Origin: Priestia flexa NBRC 15715
Lineage (GTDB): Bacteria > Bacillota > Bacilli > Bacillales > Bacillaceae_H
Direction: 5' to 3'
Length of the DNA: 44,965 nt
Assembly (NCBI RefSeq): GCF_001591565.1
Contig: NZ_BCVD01000015.1
Coordinates: 1 to 44,965 of the forward strand
Shown: positions 37,321 to 44,948 of the stretch, piece after piece
How positions within the stretch are numbered: the stretch's first letter is position 1
Layout: the number at the start of each line of letters is the position of its first letter
Notes under the pieces: generated by a model
The model's database searches: none
What the model was told of the DNA's origin: nothing
The model's input: only the letters and a program-made list of their open reading frames with translations
Position numbers and translations under genes: made by a program

Positions 37321-38481
37321 ATGGAACATTTAATTAACAAACGAGTAAAAGGCATTGAACTGTCGGGTATTCGCAAATTTTATAATATGGTAGCTCAGTA
37401 TGATAACGTATTGTCATTAACAATTGGACAACCTGATTTTCTAACGCCGCCTCATGTGAAAGAAGCTGCTAAAACGGCTATTGATGAAAACGCTACGTCT
37501 TACACACATAATGCAGGAACAATTGAGCTAAGAAAAGCAGCCGCTGAGTTTGTACATACAAAGTATCAATTATCCTACGATCCATCATCTGAGATCATTG
37601 TTACGATTGGAGCGAGTCAAGCCATTGATATTGCGATGCGAACAATTTTAGAAGAAGGCTCAGAGGTACTTTTACCAGGTCCAGTCTATCCTGGATACGA
37701 ACCGCTCATTAAATTAAACGGTGCTATTCCTGTACATATTGATACAACACAAACTGGATTTCGTTTAACTGCTGATTTAATTGAGCAGCACCTAACGGAT
37801 AAAACAAGATGTGTTATCTTACCTTACCCTTCAAATCCAACCGGCGTAACACTGTCCAAAGAAGAGCTTCAAGAGATTGCTGACTTGTTACAGGATAAAG
37901 AGGTTTTTGTCTTATCTGACGAAATTTATAGTGAACTTGTATTTGAAGGTAACCATCATTCGATTGCAGCCATTCCTTCAATGCGTGATAAAACCATTGT
38001 GGTAAACGGCGTATCTAAGTCTCATTCGATGACAGGTTGGCGCATCGGATTATTATTTGCGCCAGCATACTTAACAAAGCATATTTTAAAAGTGCATCAA
38101 TATAACGTCAGCTGCGCATCATCCATTTCGCAAGCTGCGGCTCTTAACGCTTTAACAGCAGGTAAAAATGATGCTGTAGACATGAAAAAAGAATACGAAA
38201 GACGATTGAATTATGTTTACGAGCGTCTTGTTAAGATGGGCTTTGATGTGGAAAAGCCTAACGGTGCTTTTTATATTTTCCCATCGATTCAATCACTTAA
38301 CATGTCGTCGTTTGACTTTGCACTTGAGTTAGTAAAAGAAGCAGGCGTAGCTCTTGTTCCCGGTAGTGCATTTTCAGACCTAGGTGAAGGCTATGTTAGA
38401 CTTTCTTATGCTTATGCAATGGAGACGTTGGTTGAAGCAATGGACCGTATGGAATCCTATTTGCAAACAAAAAAAGGCTAA
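37321..38481 (+). CDS. patA: N-acetyl-LL-diaminopimelate aminotransferase
   Basis: A 386-residue fold-type I PLP aminotransferase that converts N-acetyl-2-amino-6-oxopimelate to N-acetyl-LL-diaminopimelate, the step between DapH and DapL. Key features: LTIGQPDF near residue 30, VLPYPSNPTGVTLS, LSDEIYSEL, and the PLP lysine in NGVSKSHSMTGWRIG. The frame starts at 37285, but the ATG at 37321 (GGAAGGATGG about 10 nt upstream) gives the B. subtilis PatA start (MEHL) and length. All three enzymes of the acetyl-DAP branch are therefore in this window, in two separate units. Confidence 0.95.
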   Translation: MEHLINKRVKGIELSGIRKFYNMVAQYDNVLSLTIGQPDFLTPPHVKEAAKTAIDENATSYTHNAGTIELRKAAAEFVHTKYQLSYDPSSEIIVTIGASQAIDIAMRTILEEGSEVLLPGPVYPGYEPLIKLNGAIPVHIDTTQTGFRLTADLIEQHLTDKTRCVILPYPSNPTGVTLSKEELQEIADLLQDKEVFVLSDEIYSELVFEGNHHSIAAIPSMRDKTIVVNGVSKSHSMTGWRIGLLFAPAYLTKHILKVHQYNVSCASSISQAAALNALTAGKNDAVDMKKEYERRLNYVYERLVKMGFDVEKPNGAFYIFPSIQSLNMSSFDFALELVKEAGVALVPGSAFSDLGEGYVRLSYAYAMETLVEAMDRMESYLQTKKG

Positions 38482-38553
38482 AAATGACTTAACGAGCTTT
38501 GTTTAGCTATGACCTCTATACGTATCCTATCTAACCTCCTACTAATGATATAT

Positions 38554-38603
38554 ATTAATAAAAAAGCGTGAGTTCTCATGGAAACTCACGCTTTTTTATT
38601 AAT
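38554..38603. terminator. Bidirectional terminator between patA and ykwC
   Basis: A perfect 21-bp inverted repeat (GC-containing part GCGTGAGTT/AACTCACGC, extended by A6/T6 and ATTAAT) with an 8-nt loop between convergent genes. Confidence 0.92.
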
Positions 38604-38631
38604 GTACTTTTTTACAACCTTAACTAGAACT

Positions 38632-39495
38632 TTATTCTTTTTTATATAGCTTATATAAAGCCTGAGTTCCGCTATCTTGTTCTCCTTCTGCAGCTAACTG
38701 TTCATATAGATGATTCGCAAGAGCTAACCCTGGTGTTTCTATTCCTAGCTCTTTTGCTTCCTTTAAAGCAATCTGCATGTCTTTTATAAAATGCTTAATA
38801 TAAAAGCCAGGTTCGAAATCTTCTTTTATCATACGCGGAGCTAAATTGCTCAGCGACCAACTTCCCGCCGCTCCTGCAGAAATTGAGCTTAATACCTTCT
38901 CCGGATCAAGGCCTGCTTTCTCAGCATAAACAAGCGCTTCAGCAACGCCCATCATATTGGAAGCAATCGTAATTTGGTTACACATTTTTGTGTGTTGACC
39001 AGCTCCTGCATCACCTTGTAAAATAACGTTTGTTCCTAAGAGCGAAAAGACATCTTTACACGCTTCAAATGCTTTCTTGTCTCCTCCGACCATAATTGTT
39101 AATGTTCCATTTTTAGCCCCTACATCTCCACCTGATACGGGAGCATCTAACGCATGAATCCTTAACTCTTTCGCTTGTTGGTATATTTCAACAGCTAAGC
39201 TTGGCTCCGAAGTGGTCATGTCAATAACATATGAACCAGCCTTCGCATTATGTAAAATTCCCTCTTTCCCAAAATAAATTTCTCTCACATCAGCTGGATA
39301 ACCTACCATGGTAATAATGATGTCAGATTCGCTTGCTACGGTCGCTGGACTATCGTTCCACATAGCTCCTTTAGCAATAACCTCTTTTGCTTTTTCTTTT
39401 GTACGCGTATATACATTCACAGAATAACCTGCCTTTAGTAAATGCATAATCATGCTGCTTCCCATAACACCGCTACCGATAAATCCAATTTTCAT
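38632..39495 (-). CDS. ykwC: Beta-hydroxyacid dehydrogenase YkwC
   Basis: A 287-residue NAD(P)-dependent dehydrogenase of the 3-hydroxyisobutyrate/tartronate semialdehyde family. Rossmann motif GFIGSGVMGSSM at residue 4, signature DAPVSGGDVGAKNGTL (about 118-133), and the catalytic lysine in GQHTKMCNQI. It probably oxidises a small beta-hydroxyacid; the substrate is not known. The phrase MVGYPADVREIYFG is very close to B. subtilis YkwC. GAGGAG precedes the ATG. Position next to patA agrees with the ykw-pat order apart from missing kinA and pbpH. Confidence 0.9.
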   Translation of the reverse strand: MKIGFIGSGVMGSSMIMHLLKAGYSVNVYTRTKEKAKEVIAKGAMWNDSPATVASESDIIITMVGYPADVREIYFGKEGILHNAKAGSYVIDMTTSEPSLAVEIYQQAKELRIHALDAPVSGGDVGAKNGTLTIMVGGDKKAFEACKDVFSLLGTNVILQGDAGAGQHTKMCNQITIASNMMGVAEALVYAEKAGLDPEKVLSSISAGAAGSWSLSNLAPRMIKEDFEPGFYIKHFIKDMQIALKEAKELGIETPGLALANHLYEQLAAEGEQDSGTQALYKLYKKE

Positions 39496-39566
39496 AAAGT
39501 CTCCTCTTTTCTTTTCAAGCTCAATGTTTGTGATGACAACCCCTTAGGCATACTAAAGCATATATC

Positions 39567-39596
39567 TTGACGTTCATCCTATAAACAGGATAGAAT
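39567..39596 (+). promoter_or_regulatory. Promoter with internal inverted repeat, nitroreductase gene
   Basis: TTGACG, an 18-nt spacer and TAGAAT. Between them ATCCT and AGGAT form an inverted repeat (39576-39591), a good place for a repressor to block RNA polymerase. Confidence 0.6.
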
Positions 39597-39645
39597 GTGC
39601 ATCAATTCCATCATTTTCACATTTATTTATTGGAGGTTTTTTAGT

Positions 39646-40257
39646 ATGTCTAAAAATTTTTTTGATGTTGTAAGCGAGCGTACATCAATTCGCCACTATG
39701 ACACATCTGTAAAATTAAGTAAAGAAGAATTAACTGAGCTACTAGACGCAACAGTGAAATCACCTTCTGCATGGAACTTACAGCACTGGCACTTCGTTGT
39801 CATTACAGACGAAGCTGCAAAAGAACGCTTGCTTCCAATTGCATACAATCAAAAACAGATTGTTGAAGCAGGTGCAGTTATCGCAATCTTAGGTGACTTA
39901 GAAGCAAACAAAAACACAGATGCTGTATATAACCCATTAGTTGACACTGGTCACATGACTGCGGAAGTAAAAGACATTTTAGCTGGTCAAATTAACGGTG
40001 CTTATAAAAATGCAACGTTTGCACGTGATGCAGCATTTACAAACGCTTCTTTAGCTGCCATGACGTTCATGCTAGCTGCGAAAGCAAAAGGATATGATAC
40101 ATGCTCAATGGGTGGCTTTAACGCTCAAAAATTTGTTGAAGAATTTAAAATTGAAGATCGCTACATCCCAGTAATGTTAATCTCTGTTGGAAAAGCTGCA
40201 AAGCCTGCTCATGCTAGTGATCGTTTACCATTAGACCAAGTAACAACATGGATCTAA
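39646..40257 (+). CDS. Nitroreductase family protein (YodC/MhqN-like)
   Basis: A 203-residue FMN-dependent NAD(P)H oxidoreductase. Typical features: VVSERTSIRHYD with the FMN-contacting arginines near residue 15, SPSAWNLQHWHFVVI around 41, the dimer-contacting ASLAAMTFMLAAKAKGYDT, and a SVGKAAKPAHASDRLPL ending. It resembles the quinone/nitro-compound reductases YodC and MhqN of B. subtilis, which respond to electrophilic quinones. The frame opens 17 codons earlier but the ATG at 39646 has GGAGG 9 nt upstream. A single-gene unit with its own promoter and terminator. Confidence 0.88.
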   Translation: MSKNFFDVVSERTSIRHYDTSVKLSKEELTELLDATVKSPSAWNLQHWHFVVITDEAAKERLLPIAYNQKQIVEAGAVIAILGDLEANKNTDAVYNPLVDTGHMTAEVKDILAGQINGAYKNATFARDAAFTNASLAAMTFMLAAKAKGYDTCSMGGFNAQKFVEEFKIEDRYIPVMLISVGKAAKPAHASDRLPLDQVTTWI

Positions 40258-40258
40258 T

Positions 40259-40299
40259 AATAGAAAACACGCAAACACATCGTTTGCGTGTTTTCTATT
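40259..40299. terminator. Terminator between the nitroreductase and SDR genes
   Basis: An 18-bp perfect stem (GAAAACACGCAAAC/GTTTGCGTGTTTTC core) with an ACATC loop between convergent genes; it overlaps the SDR stop. Confidence 0.9.
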
Positions 40300-41083
40300 A
40301 AATGGACTTCACTAAGCCTCCATCTACTAAAAAGGACTGCCCCGTCATATACGAATTTGCTCCTGAAGCAACAAACGTGACGACTTTAGCAAACTCCTCA
40401 GGATTCCCATAGCGTCCGAGAGCAATCTGACTTGCCATTTCTGTTTGTACTTCTTCTTTCGTTATCCCTAACTTATTAGCCCGAATTGAATCTAATTCTC
40501 CTACTCGATCCGTTGCAATTCTTCCTGGAGCAACGGTATTAATTAAAATACCATAAGCTGCTAACTCTTCAGCAAGCGTTTTAGTTAAGCCAACAATTCC
40601 TGTTCGAAACGTATTTGACAGAACAAGACCAGGTATTGGCTCTTTAATAGAAGACGAGGCAATATTAATTATTTTGCCACCGCTTTTCTTCATAATCGGA
40701 ACGACAGTCCGAGTCATTCGAATACAGCTCATTAAGTTATTTTCAAACGCCGTATACCAGTCTTCATCAGTCATCTCTAGAAAGTTACCTGCCTTTGGTC
40801 CCCCCGCGTTGTTTACTAAAATGTCGATTGTGCCAAACTCTTCTTCCGTAAACCGAACGGCTTGTTCAATATCTTGTAGGCTTGCTACATCAGCTTTGAT
40901 ATAACGTACATTATGTAATTCTATTTTGTTCAATTCGCTTACTACTCTTTGAAGCTTGTCTTCAGAACGACTAGCTATTACAACATTCGCTCCTTCTTTA
41001 GCAAACTGTGTTGCAATTGCTTTGCCAAGCCCTTGACTCGCTGCAAAAACTAAGGCTGTTTTCTCCTTTAAATTCAACTCCAC
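40298..41083 (-). CDS. Short-chain dehydrogenase/reductase
   Basis: A 261-residue classical SDR. Cofactor motif here reads ASQGLGKAIA at residue 15 (Ala-Ser in place of Thr-Gly), with ASRSEDK suggesting NADP+ preference. NNAGGPK follows near 91, and IASSSIKE supplies the catalytic serine. The expected YxxxK is replaced by FRTGIVGLTK, so the usual Tyr position is not obvious; this variant occurs in some 3-oxoacyl-ACP reductase-like SDRs and may alter activity. The start is GTG after GGCGGTG. Substrate unknown; no partner genes. Confidence 0.82.
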   Translation of the reverse strand: MELNLKEKTALVFAASQGLGKAIATQFAKEGANVVIASRSEDKLQRVVSELNKIELHNVRYIKADVASLQDIEQAVRFTEEEFGTIDILVNNAGGPKAGNFLEMTDEDWYTAFENNLMSCIRMTRTVVPIMKKSGGKIINIASSSIKEPIPGLVLSNTFRTGIVGLTKTLAEELAAYGILINTVAPGRIATDRVGELDSIRANKLGITKEEVQTEMASQIALGRYGNPEEFAKVVTFVASGANSYMTGQSFLVDGGLVKSI

Positions 41084-41157
41084 TTTGACACCGCCTATCG
41101 TCTATTAACTATCTGAATCTTTTTAATAGTATCACAAAATCTAGATATGACTCAAAT

Positions 41158-41187
41158 AAAAAAAGAGCATCTCTTCAATGCTCTTTT
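41158..41187 (-). terminator. Terminator of the uncharacterised gene at 41189
   Basis: A 10-bp stem AAAAGAGCAT/ATGCTCTTTT with further T on the minus strand, 1 nt after the stop. Confidence 0.85.
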
Positions 41188-41188
41188 C

Positions 41189-41962
41189 CTAAACTTCTTC
41201 TAGGGTCCACTCTGCTTCTTTTTTGTTAAAAATCAAATAAGCTCTTAATTTACTCTCTTCTTGATTATTAAAACGCTCGTTATACATATCCTCCATATCC
41301 GTAAATCGACCGATCGTATAGACTGGAATATGCAGATCTTTACGTGACTGAGCCTGTTGTTCAAAATCAAAGAGCAAGCCGTCCTGCGTCAACATTAAAA
41401 GCGTATTAGCTACTACAAGTGGTAAAGCAGGATATTCAGATTTTTTTCGTCGAAACCCAAAACCTTTTTGCTTCAAAGAAGATGCTTTCAACGGAATCAC
41501 ACGGCTTATCATATGCTTAATATCGTATACATCTCGATAATACGTTTTATTATAATAGCCATCTTCACCAGCTAAATAAACAAACTGATTGCTTAATTTA
41601 TTCACAAAAGGTGAATGTAAGGGCTTTTTCATGTGCCCTAAATACAAGAGAGAAGCAACATCTTGTGGCTCCAATAAATCAAGTGAAGACACATCATCTA
41701 CATCTATCCAACAAAAATCACCGTAATCTGATACCTCTTCGTCTACTAATAAAGAAACCTGTTCCTCTTCAAGATAGTCCATATGAGTAGAGTAATGGTA
41801 ATCGCTATCTTCAAATTGATGTTTTAATAACAAAAGGTTCGTGAGAGGATTACGCAATGACTGATAGAACTCTTTAAACGTAATGCCATGCGTGACAAAG
41901 CACTTCTCATTTACATTTCCATTTATATAAACGACATCTTTCATTCCTTCTGCTTTACTCAA
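41189..41962 (-). CDS. Uncharacterised conserved Bacillaceae protein
   Basis: A soluble protein of 257 residues with no known domain that I can identify. It begins near KDVVYINGNVNEKCFV, is rich in Asp, Glu and Tyr, has no signal peptide or membrane segment, and ends WTLEEV. Segments such as YGDFCWIDVDD and LLYLGHMKKPLHSPF look conserved in B. cereus-group proteins that carry misleading database names. Start uncertain: the TTG at 41962 has AAGGTGG 9 nt upstream; the ATG at 41944 has AGAAGGA directly against it. Divergent from a LysR regulator, which may control it. Confidence 0.7.
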   Translation of the reverse strand: MSKAEGMKDVVYINGNVNEKCFVTHGITFKEFYQSLRNPLTNLLLLKHQFEDSDYHYSTHMDYLEEEQVSLLVDEEVSDYGDFCWIDVDDVSSLDLLEPQDVASLLYLGHMKKPLHSPFVNKLSNQFVYLAGEDGYYNKTYYRDVYDIKHMISRVIPLKASSLKQKGFGFRRKKSEYPALPLVVANTLLMLTQDGLLFDFEQQAQSRKDLHIPVYTIGRFTDMEDMYNERFNNQEESKLRAYLIFNKKEAEWTLEEV

Positions 41963-42086
41963 CCTTCCTAACCACCTTACCAATTCATTTCAAAGAGTAA
42001 ATACGTTCCTTCAATTCATTTATTATATCTCTAAAATAAAGAAGGTGTAAATATATATATGCAGTAATTTTTCTGAGAATTTTCCA

Positions 42087-42101
42087 TTTTAATCATTAAA
42101 A
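42087..42101. promoter_or_regulatory. 15-bp palindrome before the LysR gene
   Basis: TTTTAAT-C-ATTAAAA is a perfect inverted repeat centred at 42094, with GAAT/ATTC flanks, in the 206-bp divergent region. Likely operator for the LysR protein, or simply an AT-rich palindrome. Confidence 0.45.
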
Positions 42102-42168
42102 ATTCCCGAATATGATGCTACAATATTCCATAGTCTAAAAACAAATTTTAATTGGAGTGAATGCTTTC

Positions 42169-43044
42169 ATGGATGTACGTCATCTACATTATTTTACTGA
42201 GGTTGCTAAGCATAAAAATTTCACGCGTGCTTCAGAAGCTTTACATATCTCACAACCTTCACTAAGTAAGATGGTGAAGTCTTTAGAGGAAGAGCTTGGA
42301 ACTCCACTATTAGATCGTTCCTTTAAAAAAGTAGAACTAACTGATGCGGGAGCCATTGTGTATGAACAAGCTGAAAGCATCATCGCTTCTTTACGCGACC
42401 TATCTAATTCTTTATATGACTTAATGCATTTAAAACGAGGAATCATTAAGATTGGCATTCCTCCCATTATCGGTACATTGTTTTTCCCACGTATTATTAA
42501 ATCATTTCGAGAGCAATATCCTGACGTTCAAATTCAAATGATTGAGTACGGAGCAAAAAAGATGGAGAAAATCGTAGAACAAGGAGACGTAGACGTAGGA
42601 GTTGTGCTACTGCCAGTAAACGAGGACATGTTTTCCTTTACCCCATTAGCAAAAGAAACCTTGCAGCTCATTGTTCATAAAAACCACCCTCTTGCTCGTC
42701 ATAAAAGCATTTCGTTGCAAGAATTAAAAAATGAGACCTTTATTTCGTTTCACGAAGACTTTACGATGTATGAGATGGTTTACAATGAGTGTTTAAAAAG
42801 CGGCTTTGAGCCTACTATTGGCTATAAAAGCTCACAGTGGGATTTTATTAGCGAAATGGTCGCCGCTAACTTAGGAATTGCGCTGTTTCCTTATTCTTTG
42901 TGTGAAAAAATTGATTTAGAACAGCTCACAGTTGTTGAGTTAGAAAACGGGATTCCTTGGGAACTAGCTCTTATTACAAAACAAGATCGCTATATTTCAT
43001 ACGCCACTCAAGCATTTATTGATCATATTAAACAAACTGTATAA
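42169..43044 (+). CDS. LysR-family transcriptional regulator
   Basis: A 291-residue LysR regulator. The N-terminal winged helix-turn-helix (residues 1-60) contains NFTRASEALHISQPSLSKMVKSLEE. The effector-binding domain (about 90-290) starts GIIKIGIPPIIGTLFFP and includes LGIALFPYSLCE. It belongs near the CynR/CidR-like subgroup, but I cannot name the effector. The frame opens at a GTG within the Shine-Dalgarno sequence; the ATG at 42169 after TTGGAG is the better start. It is divergent from the uncharacterised gene, the usual arrangement for a LysR and its target. Confidence 0.88.
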   Translation: MDVRHLHYFTEVAKHKNFTRASEALHISQPSLSKMVKSLEEELGTPLLDRSFKKVELTDAGAIVYEQAESIIASLRDLSNSLYDLMHLKRGIIKIGIPPIIGTLFFPRIIKSFREQYPDVQIQMIEYGAKKMEKIVEQGDVDVGVVLLPVNEDMFSFTPLAKETLQLIVHKNHPLARHKSISLQELKNETFISFHEDFTMYEMVYNECLKSGFEPTIGYKSSQWDFISEMVAANLGIALFPYSLCEKIDLEQLTVVELENGIPWELALITKQDRYISYATQAFIDHIKQTV

Positions 43045-43068
43045 TCGCACGCGCTGCAAGCTAAACTT

Positions 43069-43098
43069 TTGAAAAAATAGAAATGTAAGAAGTATAAT
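43069..43098 (+). promoter_or_regulatory. Sigma-A promoter of hxlR
   Basis: TTGAAA, an 18-nt spacer and a consensus TATAAT, about 40 nt before the hxlR start. Confidence 0.65.
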
Positions 43099-43138
43099 AA
43101 AAGGTACTGAGTAATGGAACAAAAATGAGGTGAACCAA

Positions 43139-43501
43139 TTGAGTCAGCTAAATAAAGAATTTAATTGTGAGAAAGAATTGACGCTCGCTATCATCGGCGG
43201 AAAGTGGAAAATGCTCATTCTATGGCATTTAGGTCATGAAGGGACAAAGCGCTTTGGTGAATTAAAAGCCTTAATCCCTGACATCACGCCTCGCATGCTG
43301 GCAAATCAGCTACGAGAGCTAGAAGATGATGTAATCGTCCACCGAGAGGTATACCCTGTCGTTCCTCCAAAGGTTGAGTATTCGCTAACTGAACATGGTC
43401 AAAGCCTGATACCAGTCTTAACTGCTATGTATAGCTGGGGACAAAGTTACCGTGAAACTGTACTAGTAAATCAAGAAAAAAGTGAAGCAATCACCAAATA
43501 A
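43139..43501 (+). CDS. hxlR: HxlR-type transcriptional activator
   Basis: A 120-residue winged-helix regulator, founding member of the HxlR family, that activates hxlAB in the presence of formaldehyde. Conserved Cys in [25 protein letters not shown] is the probable formaldehyde sensor (homologues lose response when it is altered, as I recall for related AdhR/HxlR proteins). The DNA-binding region is [20 protein letters not shown], and [16 protein letters not shown] is the wing. The start is TTG at 43139 (GAGGTGA 5 nt upstream), giving the B. subtilis length of 120; a GTG at 43130 lies in the Shine-Dalgarno sequence. Here hxlR is co-directional with hxlAB, while in B. subtilis it is divergent. 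Confidence 0.94.
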   Translation: MSQLNKEFNCEKELTLAIIGGKWKMLILWHLGHEGTKRFGELKALIPDITPRMLANQLRELEDDVIVHREVYPVVPPKVEYSLTEHGQSLIPVLTAMYSWGQSYRETVLVNQEKSEAITK

Positions 43502-43523
43502 GAATTGTGAAATAAATTTTTTT

Positions 43524-43555
43524 AGAGATGATGCATTATGCATCATCTCTATTTT
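43524..43555 (+). terminator. Terminator after hxlR
   Basis: A perfect 13-bp stem AGAGATGATGCAT/ATGCATCATCTCT with one central base, then ATTTT. It isolates hxlR from hxlAB. Confidence 0.75.
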
Positions 43556-43595
43556 CCCAAGTAAATAAAGCGATTACATAGCTGTTATCACCAAA

Positions 43596-43678
43596 AGTAT
43601 ACCTTAGTATACTATCAAATTCTATAGTAGTTGTTTACAAAGTGCGTACTTTTAGCAGCAAATAAAACTGGGTATACT
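43596..43678 (+). promoter_or_regulatory. HxlR operator and hxlAB promoter region
   Basis: An 18-bp palindrome (AGTATAC-CTTA-GTATACT, 43596-43613) is followed 65 bp on by another GTATACT (43672-43678) whose TATACT is placed as the -10. The -35 (TTTAGC at 43651, 16-nt spacer) is poor, as expected for an activator-dependent promoter. Probable HxlR binding sites; not shown by sequence alone. Confidence 0.55.
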
Positions 43679-43744
43679 ACTTTTACACCTGTTGCTTTGT
43701 TACACAACAGTGAATAGATAGAATTTCTAAGGAGTGAAGAAAGC

Positions 43745-44374
43745 ATGGAACTACAATTAGCATTAGATTTAGTAAACATCGCTGAAGCAAAAGAGGTTAT
43801 TAAAGAAGTCGAAGATCATATTGATATCGTAGAAATCGGGACGCCCGTTGTCATTAACGAAGGCTTGCGTGCTGTAAAAGAGGTTAAAGAAGCATTTCCA
43901 AACTTAAAAGTATTAGCTGACCTTAAAATTATGGATGCTGCCGGTTACGAAGTACAGCAAGCATCAAAAGCTGGCGCTGACATTGTGACGATTTTAGGTG
44001 TTGCTGAAGATATGTCAATTAAAGGTGCTGTGGAAGAAGCAAAAAAACAAAACAAAAAAATCCTTGTTGATATGATTGGTGTTAAAGATATTAAAGGTCG
44101 TGCTCAAGAATTAGATGAGCTTGGCGTTGATTATATTTGTGTTCATACTGGTTACGATTTACAAGCTGTTGGCCAAAACTCATTTGAAGACTTAGTAACG
44201 ATCAAAAGCGTTGTTAAAAATGCAAAAACCGCTGTTGCTGGTGGCATTAAGTTAGAAACGTTACCAGAAGTAGTAAAAGCTCAGCCAGACCTTGTTATTG
44301 TTGGTGGCGGTATTACAGGTCAAGACGATAAAAAAGCGACAGCTGCTAAAATGAAAGAACTTATTTCAAACTGA
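43745..44374 (+). CDS. hxlA: 3-hexulose-6-phosphate synthase
   Basis: A 209-residue TIM-barrel enzyme of the orotidine-5'-phosphate decarboxylase/KGPDC suprafamily. It condenses formaldehyde with ribulose 5-phosphate, the first step of the ribulose monophosphate pathway. The catalytic DxKxxD motif is in ADLKIMDAAGYE (around 60-70). VEIGTPVV and VAGGIKLETLP are the substrate and phosphate-binding loops. Mg2+-dependent. GGAG precedes the ATG. Paired with hxlB 10 nt downstream. Confidence 0.97.
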   Translation: MELQLALDLVNIAEAKEVIKEVEDHIDIVEIGTPVVINEGLRAVKEVKEAFPNLKVLADLKIMDAAGYEVQQASKAGADIVTILGVAEDMSIKGAVEEAKKQNKKILVDMIGVKDIKGRAQELDELGVDYICVHTGYDLQAVGQNSFEDLVTIKSVVKNAKTAVAGGIKLETLPEVVKAQPDLVIVGGGITGQDDKKATAAKMKELISN

Positions 44375-44384
44375 GGAACGAATC

Positions 44385-44942
44385 GTGAATATTAACAGCC
44401 ATTTACGTCAAATTGTAGACGAACTGACACAGACTACAGAGCGTGTTTCATCTAGTGAAGCTGAGCAGCTTGTTAATGCCATCATTGAAGCAAAGCGCGT
44501 TTTCGTAACAGGCTCTGGTCGTTCAGGCTTCATGGGAAAATCATTTGCCATGAGAATGATGCATATGGGTATTGATGCTTATGTTATCGGCGAAACCGTT
44601 ACCTCAACATTTACCAAAGATGACCTGCTTATTTTAGGATCTGGATCTGGTGAAACAAAAATGCTTATTCCAGTTGTGGAAAAAGCAAAAGAAATTGGTG
44701 GTAAAGTTAGCGTTGTTACCATCTCTCCTAAATCGACGCTTGGAACGTTAGCTGATTTTACTGTCAAACTTCCAGGTGCAAAAAAAGACCAAACAAATAG
44801 TGACTATCAAACTGTACAGCCAATGGGGTCTCTATTTGAACAAACGCTCTTGCTTTTTTACGATGCGCTTATTCTGCGCTTTATGGAAAAGAAAGGTTTA
44901 GACACGCACAAAATGTACGGTAAACATGCTAATTTAGAATAG
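44385..44942 (+). CDS. hxlB: 6-phospho-3-hexuloisomerase
   Basis: A 185-residue SIS-domain isomerase that converts 3-hexulose 6-phosphate to fructose 6-phosphate, the second step of formaldehyde fixation. Visible SIS motifs: VFVTGSGRSGFMGKSFAMR near residue 35 and ILGSGSGETKML near 82. TNSDYQTVQPMGSLFEQ contains the catalytic loop. The start is GTG with TGAGGA, overlapping the hxlA stop region, 8 nt upstream, so translation is coupled. In the cell the pair detoxifies formaldehyde and can supply pentose phosphates. Confidence 0.97.
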   Translation: MNINSHLRQIVDELTQTTERVSSSEAEQLVNAIIEAKRVFVTGSGRSGFMGKSFAMRMMHMGIDAYVIGETVTSTFTKDDLLILGSGSGETKMLIPVVEKAKEIGGKVSVVTISPKSTLGTLADFTVKLPGAKKDQTNSDYQTVQPMGSLFEQTLLLFYDALILRFMEKKGLDTHKMYGKHANLE

Positions 44943-44948
44943 CAAAAA

